Part shown: in pieces, positions 35,099 through 44,168 of the stretch | Layout: every line of letters starts with the position of its first letter | Numbering within the stretch: position 1 is the first letter of the stretch | Assembly (NCBI RefSeq): GCF_001583495.1 | Contig: NZ_LQAQ01000100.1 | Coordinates: forward strand, 1-64,000 | DNA from: Flammeovirga sp. SJP92 | Lineage (GTDB): Bacteria > Bacteroidota > Bacteroidia > Cytophagales > Flammeovirgaceae | DNA: 64,000 nucleotides | Reading direction: 5' to 3' | Notes under the pieces: generated by a model | Told to the model about the DNA's origin: nothing | Database searches by the model: none | The model's input: the letters and a program-made list of their open reading frames with translations, nothing else | Position numbers and translations under genes: made by a program

Positions 35099-35324
35099 TA
35101 TTCAATTTTTTAGACCTTTTGACTATTTAAATCTAAAAAAAATCAACTTTTTATCTCTCTTCTATTCATCACTCAAAAAGAAATTCTACATCATTTACCC
35201 ATTCTATTGGTGTTTTTGGTGATAATTATCATTAATAAGTTTGTTTAAGTGTGAACAATTTTGAAATGAACAATCGCATAATTATAAATGGATTTTCTAA
35301 TAATAGTTTTGTTAAACCATAAAC

Positions 35325-35332
35325 TATATTTG
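35325..35332 (+). promoter_or_regulatory. Promoter box before the DUF3302/HlyD operon
   Basis: TATATTTG, TAnnTTTG consensus. It leaves a leader of about 200 bases before the DUF3302 gene, with room for the hairpin at 35483. Confidence 0.4.
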
Positions 35333-35482
35333 ACGTATCAATTAAATAAGTTGCACGTTTTCAAAGAGTTGTTTGTACCTAATTTTATACTAATAAATGA
35401 TTAATGCATAAGGTCATTTGAACGATTGTATATAAATGTTCTCATTATCCTTAATTAATCAAAATTCTTAATTCCATTATCA

Positions 35483-35514
35483 AAGTACCTTTTAATACAC
35501 GAGGAGAGGTACTT
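35483..35514 (+). promoter_or_regulatory. Leader hairpin of the export operon
   Basis: AAGTACCT at 35483 pairs perfectly with AGGTACTT ending at 35514. The loop contains GAGGAGAG. No T run, so it is not a terminator. It may be an operator for the neighbouring AraC protein or a leader RNA structure. Confidence 0.35.
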
Positions 35515-35546
35515 GAAATTGATACCTAATAAAATTCTTATTTGAG

Positions 35547-35945
35547 ATGAAGAAGAAAATTACCTTTTCGTTTTTATTCCTGATGTATGTATTGGTGACA
35601 ATGCCTACTTCTGCATTTGCTATGATTAGCCCTGATAAAGTAAATGCCTTTGCTGATATTATGGCTTGGGTAGTGATTAGTGTTGTTCCTATTGTAGCGG
35701 CTGTTATATTCTGGAAAATTCATATCATTCCTGAAGAAATTGCCAAAAAAAGAAATCACCCTCAAGCGGATTCAATTCATATGATGTGTTTACTTTCATT
35801 AGTTATGGGCGGTATGTTATGGCCTGTAGCATTGATTTGGGCTTATTCTAATCCACATCAAATTCATGTAACTGATAAACAAGCTTTTGGAGCAGATTCA
35901 GGTACAAATGAATCCGAAGAAATTAATAAAACAGACGTTGCTTAA
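35547..35945 (+). CDS. DUF3302 (YiaW/YibI-type) inner-membrane protein
   Basis: 132 residues. A signal-like N-terminus is followed by two membrane helices and the DUF3302 signature FWKIHIIPEEIAKKRNHPQ and the LLSLVMGGMLWPVALIWAY segment. In enterobacteria members (YiaW, YibI) sit beside HlyD-type proteins (YiaV, YibH), as here. The C-terminal tail is acidic. The biochemical role of the family is not established. Confidence 0.82.
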   Translation: MKKKITFSFLFLMYVLVTMPTSAFAMISPDKVNAFADIMAWVVISVVPIVAAVIFWKIHIIPEEIAKKRNHPQADSIHMMCLLSLVMGGMLWPVALIWAYSNPHQIHVTDKQAFGADSGTNESEEINKTDVA

Positions 35946-35984
35946 TCAAAGCCTAATCTTCAAAATCTTATAAAATCAATAATC

Positions 35985-37106
35985 ATGGTAGATTTAATAT
36001 TAATTGTTTATTGTCTTATCGTTTGGTTAGTATTTATCAAATTCAAATTACTAGCCTGGAACACTACATCAAAAATTATCGTTTTCATCATTCCTGTAAT
36101 TGGGGTTTCATTCCTGATTTTAGCAATGAACGTACTAATGCCTTCATCAGATGATGTGAGGGTTTATAATAAAACCGTTCAGATCAAAGCCAATGTTCGT
36201 GGACGTGTGCAAGATGTTTTAGTACAAGAAAATTCAAGAGTGAATAAGGGTGATACTTTATTTGTTATTGAACAAGCACCTTTCTTAGCTCAGATTGAAG
36301 GATTGAATGCTTCAATCAAAAAAGCGGAAGCGTCAGTAAGTGTACAGTATAAAAATGTTGATGCTTTAAGAGCAAGCAGAAGAGCTGTGGAAGCTCAGTT
36401 GGAATTACAAAGAACACGTGAGCGTCAATTCCAAGAATTGGTAGATGCTAATGCAGGTAACAAATTTGATTTACAACAAGCTCAAAATAATGTAAAACAA
36501 TTAGAGGCACAGTTAGCTCAAGTAAGAGCTCAGGAAGCATCTATTTTAGCTAATATTACTGCTGAATACAATGGTCAACAAGTTTCTGTAGCAGAGCTTG
36601 AAGCGAAGTTGGAGCAAGCAAAATGGAACTTAGATCAGACAATTGTTAGAGCTCCGATTGATGCGACTGTAGTCAATTTACAGTTACGTCCAGGTGCAAT
36701 GGCACTTCCTTTAGCGGATTTGATGTCATTGGTAGAAGGCCGTCAAAATATCATTGCATCATTTGATCAAAATGAGTTGCATAAAATTCAAGAAGGTAAT
36801 GAGGTTGATTTAACTTTCGTGACTCGTCCAGGGGAGATTATTCCTGCAAAAGTAGAGTCTGTAGTTTGGGCATCAAGCAGAGGTCAGTTATTGCCAAGCG
36901 GTAGAGTACCGGAGATTGATCAGAACTTACAGAAAAGAGGAAAATATTTGGTGAAATTCTCTACAGAAGAAGATTATAATATTCCAATGGGTGCCAATGG
37001 ATCTGTAGCGGTTTATACTTCTACAATGCAACCTTTCTATGTGGTTCGTAAAGTAATGATCCGTCTTTCAGCGAAAGTGAACTACTTAATCTTGAAAGCT
37101 CACTAA
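35985..37106 (+). CDS. HlyD-family membrane fusion protein (YiaV/YibH type)
   Basis: 373 residues. Two N-terminal membrane helices (about 3-20 and 30-50), then a barrel-sandwich lipoyl domain split by a long alpha-helical hairpin (about 100-210, Gln/Ala-rich: QAQNNVKQLEAQLAQVRAQ), then beta-barrel domains. VKANVRGRVQDVLVQ is not quite the wording here; the visible pair is IKANVRGRVQDVLVQENSRV and IVRAPIDATVVNLQLRPGAM. It would bridge the inner and outer membrane for an efflux pathway. No inner-membrane pump gene is next to it. Confidence 0.88.
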   Translation: MVDLILIVYCLIVWLVFIKFKLLAWNTTSKIIVFIIPVIGVSFLILAMNVLMPSSDDVRVYNKTVQIKANVRGRVQDVLVQENSRVNKGDTLFVIEQAPFLAQIEGLNASIKKAEASVSVQYKNVDALRASRRAVEAQLELQRTRERQFQELVDANAGNKFDLQQAQNNVKQLEAQLAQVRAQEASILANITAEYNGQQVSVAELEAKLEQAKWNLDQTIVRAPIDATVVNLQLRPGAMALPLADLMSLVEGRQNIIASFDQNELHKIQEGNEVDLTFVTRPGEIIPAKVESVVWASSRGQLLPSGRVPEIDQNLQKRGKYLVKFSTEEDYNIPMGANGSVAVYTSTMQPFYVVRKVMIRLSAKVNYLILKAH

Positions 37107-37121
37107 AACTAGACCTTCATT

Positions 37122-38519
37122 ATGCATTTATATAAAAAAATAATCATCTCGCTAAGTGCCTCAATGGTACTTAGTGGATGTCTTAATCTCAAAGATGCCC
37201 CCACAGCTGATGAGATGAAGGAAGATAACCAAGCATTGGAGAACATGCAGATTCCTGATGATTGGGTATTTCAAGAAATTGATTCTTCGGCTATTGATTT
37301 GAGCTGGGCAAAAGAGTGGGAGACAGCCGAATTGGATTCTATCATCGCAGAAGGATATCGTTTCAATGCTGATATTAATATTGCAGCCTCTAGAATTGAA
37401 CAAGCCAATGGTGCTTTGAAAATCGCCAACTCAAGGTTGTTGCCAATGATTGGAGCTGGTGCTCAGAATGGTTATAACTTCAACGGCGGTAATCAGACCA
37501 TCGGATTTGGTATGGTCAACATGTCATGGGAAGCGGATCTCTGGGGGAAACTTCGTTATGCTAAAAAAGGCACTGAAACGATGATTTATTCTGCCGAGTA
37601 TGGCAAGCAGAAATTAGAACAGGTATTGGCGGCTACTATCGCAAAAGCTTGGTATACTTCTGTCTTTATTAATCAACAGAAAGAATTGGTCAATAAGGCT
37701 ATTGAAGCAACTTCTGAAATGGCGACTTTAAATGCCGCTAGATTGAAGATTGGTGTAGCAAAAGAGTCGGATGTATTGCAAATGAATGCTCAAGAAGCAA
37801 AGTTCAGAGAAACTTTAGTGAAACTGGAGCAGATTGAAAAAGATACAAAACGATCAATTGAGTTATTAATCGGTAGATACCCTAAAGGGGAGATTGAAGT
37901 AGCATCGGCTCTTCCTGTATTAACAACTGAGGTTCCAGAAAATCTGCCAATGCGTATGTTAGAGAATCGTCCTGACATCATGATCAGTCAATTTGCGGTT
38001 GAAAGAGCATTCTACAATACAGAAGTAGCAAAAGCAGCACGTTGGCCACAAGTCAGCCTTAATTCTTCTTTTGGTGCGGTAAACGGAACGACACAGGCAC
38101 TATTTGGTTTGTCGAATCCATTGGTTACTGTAGGTGCAAACTTAGTTACACCAATCTTCACTTGGGGTGCAATCAAATCGAACATTGAGATCCAGAATGA
38201 AGCACAGAAACAAGCAGTTTTATTTTACGCAAAATCGTACCTGACTGCATTAAGTGAGGTGGAGACAAGCTTAAACGGTATCAATGCAGTGGAAGGTAGA
38301 TTTGTTCAGTCGTCTATTGCATTAGAAAACTTAGAACGTACTTACCAATTGTCGGAGAAGCAATTCAAGATTGGTAATGAAAATATGTTTACCCTATTAC
38401 AAAAGCAATTACAGCTATTGAATGAAGCGACAAATCAGTTGAACTTGAAGTATGAAAAGATCTCACAGAGAATCAATCTTTATCTTGCTTTAGGTGGTGA
38501 TTACATTGCGAAAAACTAA
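37122..38519 (+). CDS. TolC-like outer-membrane efflux lipoprotein (NodT family)
   Basis: 465 residues. Signal peptide with lipobox MVLSGC. Two outer-membrane efflux repeats: about 60-270 and 270-460, with EADLWGKLRYAKKG, ENRPDIMISQFAVERA, ARWPQVSLNSSFG and FTWGAIKSN. Forms the outer exit duct. It is 15 bases after the HlyD gene. A dispersed palindromic element begins at its stop codon. Confidence 0.9.
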   Translation: MHLYKKIIISLSASMVLSGCLNLKDAPTADEMKEDNQALENMQIPDDWVFQEIDSSAIDLSWAKEWETAELDSIIAEGYRFNADINIAASRIEQANGALKIANSRLLPMIGAGAQNGYNFNGGNQTIGFGMVNMSWEADLWGKLRYAKKGTETMIYSAEYGKQKLEQVLAATIAKAWYTSVFINQQKELVNKAIEATSEMATLNAARLKIGVAKESDVLQMNAQEAKFRETLVKLEQIEKDTKRSIELLIGRYPKGEIEVASALPVLTTEVPENLPMRMLENRPDIMISQFAVERAFYNTEVAKAARWPQVSLNSSFGAVNGTTQALFGLSNPLVTVGANLVTPIFTWGAIKSNIEIQNEAQKQAVLFYAKSYLTALSEVETSLNGINAVEGRFVQSSIALENLERTYQLSEKQFKIGNENMFTLLQKQLQLLNEATNQLNLKYEKISQRINLYLALGGDYIAKN

Positions 38520-38641
38520 AAGCATGTTTGAAACATCTCTTTTAGTAAAAATCTATCCTTTCAGAACGTGAGTTTATTCATTTCCTCACAACCTAAAATG
38601 GACAATTTTTACTTCTAAAATATACATTCCAAACATGCTCT
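38519..38641. repeat. Palindromic element, long copy (about 123 bases, 42-base terminal inverted repeats)
   Basis: The left arm (AGCATGTTTGAAACATC... TTTTAGTAAAAAT...TCC) and the complement of the right arm (AGAGCATGTTTGGAATG...TTTTAGAAGTAAAAATTG..., read on the minus strand) match over about 42 bases with few changes. The centre has a second GTGAG / CTCAC pair. No coding capacity. Its terminal motif AGCATGTTTG(G/A)AA recurs at 29841-29887. Confidence 0.68.
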
Positions 38642-39098
38642 AATAGTTTAAATTCAATGAAATTATTTTTATTGAATTCGAATAAATAGGATGAATAATT
38701 TGTAATAAACTCTTAGTGTAATTAAGCTCCGTATCATATGATGCGGAGTTTTTTTGTATCTAAATCTTTCTTTTAATTTTAAATAATATATATCGTACGC
38801 TTTATATAAGTTAGCTGTTTGGTTTGAGATATTGGAATTTATAAGATGGACAATAGTATTCTATATGCATCAGTTTTAATCCGAATGATTATAGGTAGAA
38901 GCACAGTATTTTTTAATTCACTATCAATACTATAGCTTGTAATAACATGTAAAATGCCTTTTTGATTGTGTAAATATTTGTTGAAATGTTAAGCTGTTGA
39001 TTATAATCATTAACAATTATTGATGAATATCATTAACTAAAGTGTATAAAATACGCATATTTGGATATGTTATTAACACTTACCAAGATTTGACAAAA
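38642..39098. other. 457-base AT-rich region
   Basis: Holds the perfect-stem terminator at 38724-38755. Otherwise no gene, tRNA or repeat recognised. Confidence 0.5.
38724..38755 (+). terminator. Terminator
   Basis: AAGCTCCGTATCATATGATGCGGAGTTT folds into a long stem (one G-T pair) followed by T run, 200 bases behind the efflux operon. Confidence 0.85.
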
Positions 39099-39251
39099 AT
39101 GAAATCGCATAAATTATATGCTTTCTTTGTTCTTATCATTGTTGTGACGCTACTAGGTTTGTCTAACCTGAGCAATAACAAGGATGGTCAAAAAGAAAAC
39201 AAAGAAGTAAAGACAGAACACACGAGTGATGTGCATAATGCACAAGAGTAA
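39099..39251 (+). CDS. Small single-span membrane peptide, uncertain
   Basis: 50 residues from the ATG at 39099: MKSHKLYAFFVLIIVVTLLG, then a charged tail rich in Lys, Glu, Asn and His. One membrane helix (about 7-24). An upstream in-frame GTG at 39042 is unlikely. No known family; the coherent membrane-plus-charged-tail design is the only support. Confidence 0.4.
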   Translation: MKSHKLYAFFVLIIVVTLLGLSNLSNNKDGQKENKEVKTEHTSDVHNAQE

Positions 39252-39725
39252 ACGCAATTGAAAAAAGTATATTTTAGCAGGGTATACTTGTGACAACTTA
39301 GTTGATTACCCAATGTTTCGATTAATACCAAGATTAACTCAAGCCTGAGAATTTGGACTATCATAAATTCTGTCATCAGCATATGCTAACAACAAACTAT
39401 CAGTGCTTGAGTACTGGAGTGAGGTTGTCTTTTTAAGATAACCTCTTTTCGTGTGTATTATTTTCTGAGAAATGCAATTCTGAAAAGAAGAGTGTCACCT
39501 TCAAATTTTATCAATAAAGGAACTAAAACAGCATTTGATGGAGGTTTAAAATAGCATTTCAGTTGTGAAGCTGTTAGTAAAAGTTAAATTTTGTTTAGGT
39601 GCAAATGAATATCAATAATAATTCATTTCAGGGTGTAAATTGCATATCTGTACATAGTGAGCATTTTATCGATTATGCTTGATATGTCAGTATTAAAACA
39701 AAGAAAAGTTTTTGTAAGCAATAAT
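39252..39725. other. 474-base gap before the MoxR gene
   Basis: Contains an inverted repeat AAGTATA / TATACTT near 39265-39290, a terminator-like stem GAGGTTGTC / GATAACCTC with T run (39421-39450), and an 8+8 repeat AAATGAAT / ATTCATTT near 39603-39630. No gene recognised. Confidence 0.5.
39421..39450 (+). terminator. Probable terminator
   Basis: GAGGTTGTC / GATAACCTC stem (one G-T pair) with seven-base loop and four T. Confidence 0.6.
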
Positions 39726-40697
39726 ATGGCAGATCATAAAGTACTTCATGATAAAATCCATGAAGTGATTACGGAAGTAGGAAAAGTAGTCGTAGGTCAA
39801 GACTACATGGTTAATAGATTATTAGTTGGACTTTTTACCAACGGTCACGTACTTTTAGAAGGTGTACCCGGTTTGGCAAAGACCCTTACAGTAAACACTT
39901 TGTCTAACGTACTGGATTTGGATTTCCAACGTATTCAGTTTACGCCTGACTTATTACCTTCTGATTTGATTGGTACAATGATCTACAATCAGAGAGAAGG
40001 TAAATTTGAAGTGAAGAAAGGTCCTGTATTCTCTAACTTAGTATTAGCAGATGAGGTGAACCGTTCTCCAGCAAAAGTACAAGCGGCACTTTTGGAAGCC
40101 ATGCAAGAGAAGCAAGTAACGATTGGTGAAACTACATTTAAGTTAGACCGTCCGTTCTTGGTATTGGCGACTCAAAACCCGGTAGAACAAGAAGGTACTT
40201 ACCCTCTTCCTGAAGCTCAAGTTGACCGTTTCATGTTGAAGGTATATATCAACTACCCTCGTAAAGAAGACGAATTAGAAGTGATGAGAAGAATGTCGAA
40301 TCAGTCGTTTGATGATTCTGTTCGTTCTATCTTATCAAAAGAAGATATTTTCGCTATCCGTGATGCGATTAATGACGTGAAAGTGAGTGAAAGCTTAGAG
40401 CAATATATTATTGACCTTGTTTTCGCAACACGTTTCCCTAAAGAGTACGGATTAAATGAGGAAGCACAATACATTCAGTTTGGTGTTTCTCCTCGTGCCT
40501 CAATCAACTTGCACAGAGCAGCAAAAGCAATCGCTTTCTTCGATGGCAGAGACTACGTTCTTCCAGAAGATATCAAAGAAATTGCTTATGATGTATTAAA
40601 CCACCGTATCATCCTTAACTATGAGGCGGAAGCAGATGAGGTGAGTACAAAACAAGTTATTGATGCAATCTTGAATAAGGTGAAGATTAGTAAGTAG
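39726..40697 (+). CDS. MoxR-family AAA+ ATPase
   Basis: 323 residues from the ATG at 39726, whose N-terminus (MADHKVLHDKIHEVITEVGK) fits the family; GTG 39657 and two ATG codons after it would add a weak extension. Walker A EGVPGLAKT (about residues 45-53), Walker B LVLADEVNRSPAKVQAALLEAM, sensor 1 ATQNPVEQEGTYPLPEAQVDRF are intact. MoxR ATPases usually act as chaperones with a DUF58/von Willebrand partner next door; none is present here. Terminator follows. Confidence 0.93.
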   Translation: MADHKVLHDKIHEVITEVGKVVVGQDYMVNRLLVGLFTNGHVLLEGVPGLAKTLTVNTLSNVLDLDFQRIQFTPDLLPSDLIGTMIYNQREGKFEVKKGPVFSNLVLADEVNRSPAKVQAALLEAMQEKQVTIGETTFKLDRPFLVLATQNPVEQEGTYPLPEAQVDRFMLKVYINYPRKEDELEVMRRMSNQSFDDSVRSILSKEDIFAIRDAINDVKVSESLEQYIIDLVFATRFPKEYGLNEEAQYIQFGVSPRASINLHRAAKAIAFFDGRDYVLPEDIKEIAYDVLNHRIILNYEAEADEVSTKQVIDAILNKVKISK

Positions 40698-40716
40698 TTC
40701 TGATTTTTATTCTTTA

Positions 40717-40760
40717 AAAAGGCCAAAGAGTTGTGTTATTTATAATTCTTTGGCTTTTAT
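40717..40760 (+). terminator. Terminator behind the MoxR gene
   Basis: GCCAAAGA / TCTTTGGC stem flanked by A and T runs. Confidence 0.75.
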
Positions 40761-40843
40761 TTTTTAACTTACAACTACTTTGAAACTATACTCAACTAAT
40801 ATTTTAGTTGCTAACACGATTTATAAAGTAAACTATTTAATTA

Positions 40844-42313
40844 ATGACAACTAAACTGTTACTCGGCGATACATTTCATAGCGGATGTATCCACGAAAGT
40901 GCCATCGGTAATTATGCTTTATTTTTTCAAGAATTCTTTGAACGAAATCTGCCTCAGGTTAATGAAGAGGGTATTCTGGTTTATAAACATGAAAAAATAA
41001 ACATTGAACAACCTGTTGCTCCACAATCTAGTAATTTAGGACAGCTGACTCACACCTTTGGGTTAAGTGAGAAAGAAGAAATGTTGATCGCTTTTTTTTA
41101 CCTTGCAAAAACAGACCCTCAACTTTTTTCTCCATTTACTTTAATTTTCGATCAGCTTGATGTTCGATTTACATTTGGAGGTCAACTAGAGGGGGATAGA
41201 CATTTTTATATACCTACTTTGTATACTTTTGTAAGTTTATTTTTTCCTTCAGAAGACAAGCATAAAGCATTATCTTTTCTTTCAAGCAATAATCATATTC
41301 TAATTAAGAAAGAGGTAATCCTGTTTAATAAAAATAATTTAGATAATGGAAATAGATATGATGCAGAAATTACAGTTTCAGATAATTATCAAACTTTCCT
41401 TTTAGGAGGGAATTTCCCTTCTCCTGATCAAAACCATGACTTTCCAGCTAACAGAAGTAATTCATCGATTCCTTATGAAGATATTGTGCTTTCTGAAAAT
41501 ACTAGAAACGAATTAGTACATTTTGAGAGGATTTTAAAGGTTTACCCTAAACTCTCTAAAAACTCCCCGATCTATAAAAAAATTAGAAAAAGCCACGTAG
41601 TTGTTTTTACAGGAGCTCCAGGTACAGGTAAATCATTAACAGCTACAACATTAGGAAATCTATATAATATACCGACCTACACCTTAGATATATCACGAGT
41701 AGTCTCTAAATATATTGGAGAATTTGAGAAATCGATGGAAAAGATTTTTTCACAATTAGAAGGTTTTCCTTCTATTCTATTTATTGATGAGGCAGATTCC
41801 ATTTTCTCAAAAAGATCCGACAATGTTAAAGATTCTAAAGATAAATATGCTAATCAAGAGATGTCATATCTTTTACAACGTATTGAAAGTTTTGAAGGGA
41901 TAATAATATTAGCTAGTAATGTAAGAGATATCAGGTATAATATGGACCAAGCAATGTTAAGAAGAATCTCTCAGATTATTGAATTCAGTTATCCATCAGA
42001 GAAAGAAAGAAAAGAGCTATGGTTGAAAGCTCTAGTGGATGGGTATCAATATGAAAATGAACTTTTGACTGTATTGGCCAGAGATTATCAGTTGACAGGT
42101 GCAAATATCAAGAATATTATCTCTGAAGTTTATATTGATTGTATTTTAGAAGATGAATTCTCCATCACATTTGATATGTTGAAACCTTATATAGAAAGAG
42201 AATTTTATAAAAAAGATGCTCCTATGGGTGTTTGTACAGATCAAATGCCTGGTCCTACATTGTTAGCTCATAGATTAGGTAGATTAGCAATGCATACAGG
42301 TAAAAGAATGTAA
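40844..42313 (+). CDS. AAA+ ATPase with long N-terminal domain (Afp15/eCIS-like?)
   Basis: 489 residues. The N-terminal half (1-225) matches nothing I recognise; the C-terminal half is a classical AAA+ module with Walker A FTGAPGTGKSLTATTLG (about 255-271), Walker B ILFIDEADSIFSKRSD, a sensor 1 LASNVRD and arginine-finger region MLRRISQII. The design, an unknown N-part with FtsH-like AAA, resembles the ATPase encoded with extracellular contractile injection systems, but no other such gene is in the window. Alone in its transcript. Confidence 0.7.
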   Translation: MTTKLLLGDTFHSGCIHESAIGNYALFFQEFFERNLPQVNEEGILVYKHEKINIEQPVAPQSSNLGQLTHTFGLSEKEEMLIAFFYLAKTDPQLFSPFTLIFDQLDVRFTFGGQLEGDRHFYIPTLYTFVSLFFPSEDKHKALSFLSSNNHILIKKEVILFNKNNLDNGNRYDAEITVSDNYQTFLLGGNFPSPDQNHDFPANRSNSSIPYEDIVLSENTRNELVHFERILKVYPKLSKNSPIYKKIRKSHVVVFTGAPGTGKSLTATTLGNLYNIPTYTLDISRVVSKYIGEFEKSMEKIFSQLEGFPSILFIDEADSIFSKRSDNVKDSKDKYANQEMSYLLQRIESFEGIIILASNVRDIRYNMDQAMLRRISQIIEFSYPSEKERKELWLKALVDGYQYENELLTVLARDYQLTGANIKNIISEVYIDCILEDEFSITFDMLKPYIEREFYKKDAPMGVCTDQMPGPTLLAHRLGRLAMHTGKRM

Positions 42314-42556
42314 TATTTTCCTTTAAATGAAAATTCTTCTTTTTTAGCAGAACCTACTGATAATATGGAAGAGTTTTCATTACTCATTCAATAAACTCAA
42401 ATACGCTATTATTATTGATAAGAACCAAAAAACAATCCAATCAATTTACCTCAAAAACACAAAATATCTTCAAAGTCAGATAAACCTAGGATGCATAAAA
42501 ATCTCATTTTTTAAGAGATCATTATTTCTATGATTAAATATATGGTGTATTTTGAA

Positions 42557-43270
42557 ATGGATATCAATAAAAGAATAATCATCTTATTATTACTAATTAT
42601 CTGTAATAGTTGTTTCGGACCTTCTACCAAAGAAAAAGAAGAGTGGTTAAAACTCCCTCCTGAATCTCGCTTTTCCGAGAAAAATATGAGAAGAGTATGG
42701 GGACACGCACTTAGAGGAAATAGCGCTGAAATGTATTATGGGTCTAATATTTATGATTTGGCAGTAGCCATAAAAAAGAAAAAAAGTAATGAGAAAATAA
42801 AAGAACATCTTTCTAAATTAAATAAAGACGATTTAAATTATAGAAACGATAATATGGGAATGACAATTCTTATGTTTTCTATTTGGTTCCATAATTTTGA
42901 GGCCTTTAAATTACTCATACAAGCTGGAGCAGATCCCAACCTTTATAACTATGTATCTGATAATAATGCTATGTTGGAAGCTTCTAGTTTTGCATTCCTT
43001 GATGATCGTTATATGAAATATTTAATTAATAATGGAGGTGATGTTAATTCTTTTTCAGATAAACCAAATGACCTAACTCCATTAATGGCAGTTCTAAGTG
43101 GTCATAAAGCTTTGGAACATGCCAAATTGCTAATTGAAGCTGGAGCAGATCCTAATTTCGTTCATTACTTTTCAAGAGATACAAGTAAGGTAAGTCCTTG
43201 GTCAGGTCTTACAGACAGTTTTTTACATAAGCAAATGGACGTTGCCTATTTTTTTACTTACCGAACATAA
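42557..43270 (+). pseudogene. Ankyrin-repeat lipoprotein, 5' part of a frameshifted gene
   Basis: About 237 residues from the ATG at 42557 (ATG 42530 is possible). Signal peptide with lipobox LIICNSC. Ankyrin units: MTILMFSIWFHNFEAFKLLIQAGADPN, split by the N-x-A repeats, and DLTPLMAVLSGHKALEHAKLLIEAGADPN. The frame ends at 43270 with FFTYRT, but in the next frame the protein continues as LLTEHNSDYKIFNY. The shift falls at a run of seven T at 43249-43255: removing one T joins both parts into a smooth ankyrin-type sequence (VAYFLLTEHNSDY). Confidence 0.68.
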
Positions 43271-43532
43271 TTCAGATTATAAAATTTTTAATTACACGAA
43301 AAATTATGAAGAGACAAGGGAAGTATCTAAAGCAAAACCTATTTATAAAGAAAACATGATATTAACTGAGCTTCGTTTTCTTGATTTTTCTCTTGACAGT
43401 GAAGATTATACCTATAAAATGAAAATTGTTACATTTCTTAATGAAAAAGGATTAGATTATTGGAATTCTAAAATCCCTGAAAAAATACAAGAAAGGTATA
43501 AGGATGATCCAGAGTATCTATCAAAATATTAA
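43256..43532 (+). pseudogene. 3' part of the frameshifted ankyrin gene
   Basis: Continues the ankyrin lipoprotein in the shifted frame, about 90 residues ending EKIQERYKDDPEYLSKY. The open frame of this stretch starts at an ATG at 43242, but that start lies inside the upstream gene and is not a natural one. Whether the break is real, a sequencing error or programmed slippage cannot be told from the sequence. Confidence 0.6.
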
Positions 43533-44030
43533 ATGAAGCGGATATTTCAATTCAGAATAAATACAATTTTAGTTTTTATAATTTCACTGATTTGTATTGC
43601 ATGCAATGAAGAAAAGAAGGAAACAATCAATAATGATATTTCCACCTTATCTAAAATTATAAACCTGACTGTTGTTCCCAATAGTGCAATCTGGGAGGTC
43701 AATTCAAAATCAAATGCAGATGGTTTTACTCCTGGCCCTACAGATTATCAACTTTACTGTGTTTTGGATTATGATTCTACTCAAATCCAAAAACTGATGC
43801 AGTCGCTTGAAAATCATGATGACTTAAGTGAAGCCAAATTTCTGAATAAGAAGTTCATCAAGAAATGGTACCCTATTTCAGTGCAAGAACAGTTTTACAG
43901 CGATGGTAATTATTTGAAATTGAAGTCAAATGTCTATCAGGGACAACCTTTTTATAAAGGTGCCTATCTCAATGGTTTTTTCTTTGTGACTTATGATTAT
44001 AAGGTTTTTGTTTACTTATATTCAATGTGA
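43533..44030 (+). CDS. Lipoprotein of unknown function, partner of the ankyrin gene
   Basis: 165 residues. Signal peptide with a lipobox near ICIAC. The ATG directly follows the stop codon of the ankyrin gene, so it is translationally coupled to it. The mature part is a small alpha/beta protein (YCVLDYDSTQIQKLMQSLEN). No family recognised. The coupling of an ankyrin lipoprotein and a small lipoprotein resembles immunity-type pairs, which is only a guess. Confidence 0.7.
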   Translation: MKRIFQFRINTILVFIISLICIACNEEKKETINNDISTLSKIINLTVVPNSAIWEVNSKSNADGFTPGPTDYQLYCVLDYDSTQIQKLMQSLENHDDLSEAKFLNKKFIKKWYPISVQEQFYSDGNYLKLKSNVYQGQPFYKGAYLNGFFFVTYDYKVFVYLYSM

Positions 44031-44065
44031 TTTTTATTATAACAGGTATCAAAGAAAAGTTTCAG

Positions 44066-44099
44066 AGGCTATATCATGAATATTGATATAGCTTTTTTT
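44066..44099 (+). terminator. Terminator
   Basis: GCTATATCA / TGATATAGC stem followed by seven T. Confidence 0.9.
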
Positions 44100-44142
44100 A
44101 TAAACTTACCTCAATAAGACATGATCGGTCACGTCATATTAT

Positions 44143-44150
44143 TATCTTTG
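44143..44150 (+). promoter_or_regulatory. Promoter box of rsmI-lnt
   Basis: TATCTTTG matches TAnnTTTG, 18 bases before the rsmI ATG. Confidence 0.55.
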
Positions 44151-44168
44151 TTTCGATAAAAAAGAATT

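Larger units (their letters stand above)
35099..35546. other. 448-base upstream region of the export operon
   Basis: AT-rich. Holds a TATATTTG promoter box (35325-35332) and an 8+8 hairpin (35483-35514) shortly before the ATG at 35547. Otherwise no gene or repeat recognised. Confidence 0.5.

Noticed and set aside
38867-38956. 29-residue frame in the gap behind the efflux operon
   Set aside because: No signal, no coding character; probably chance.
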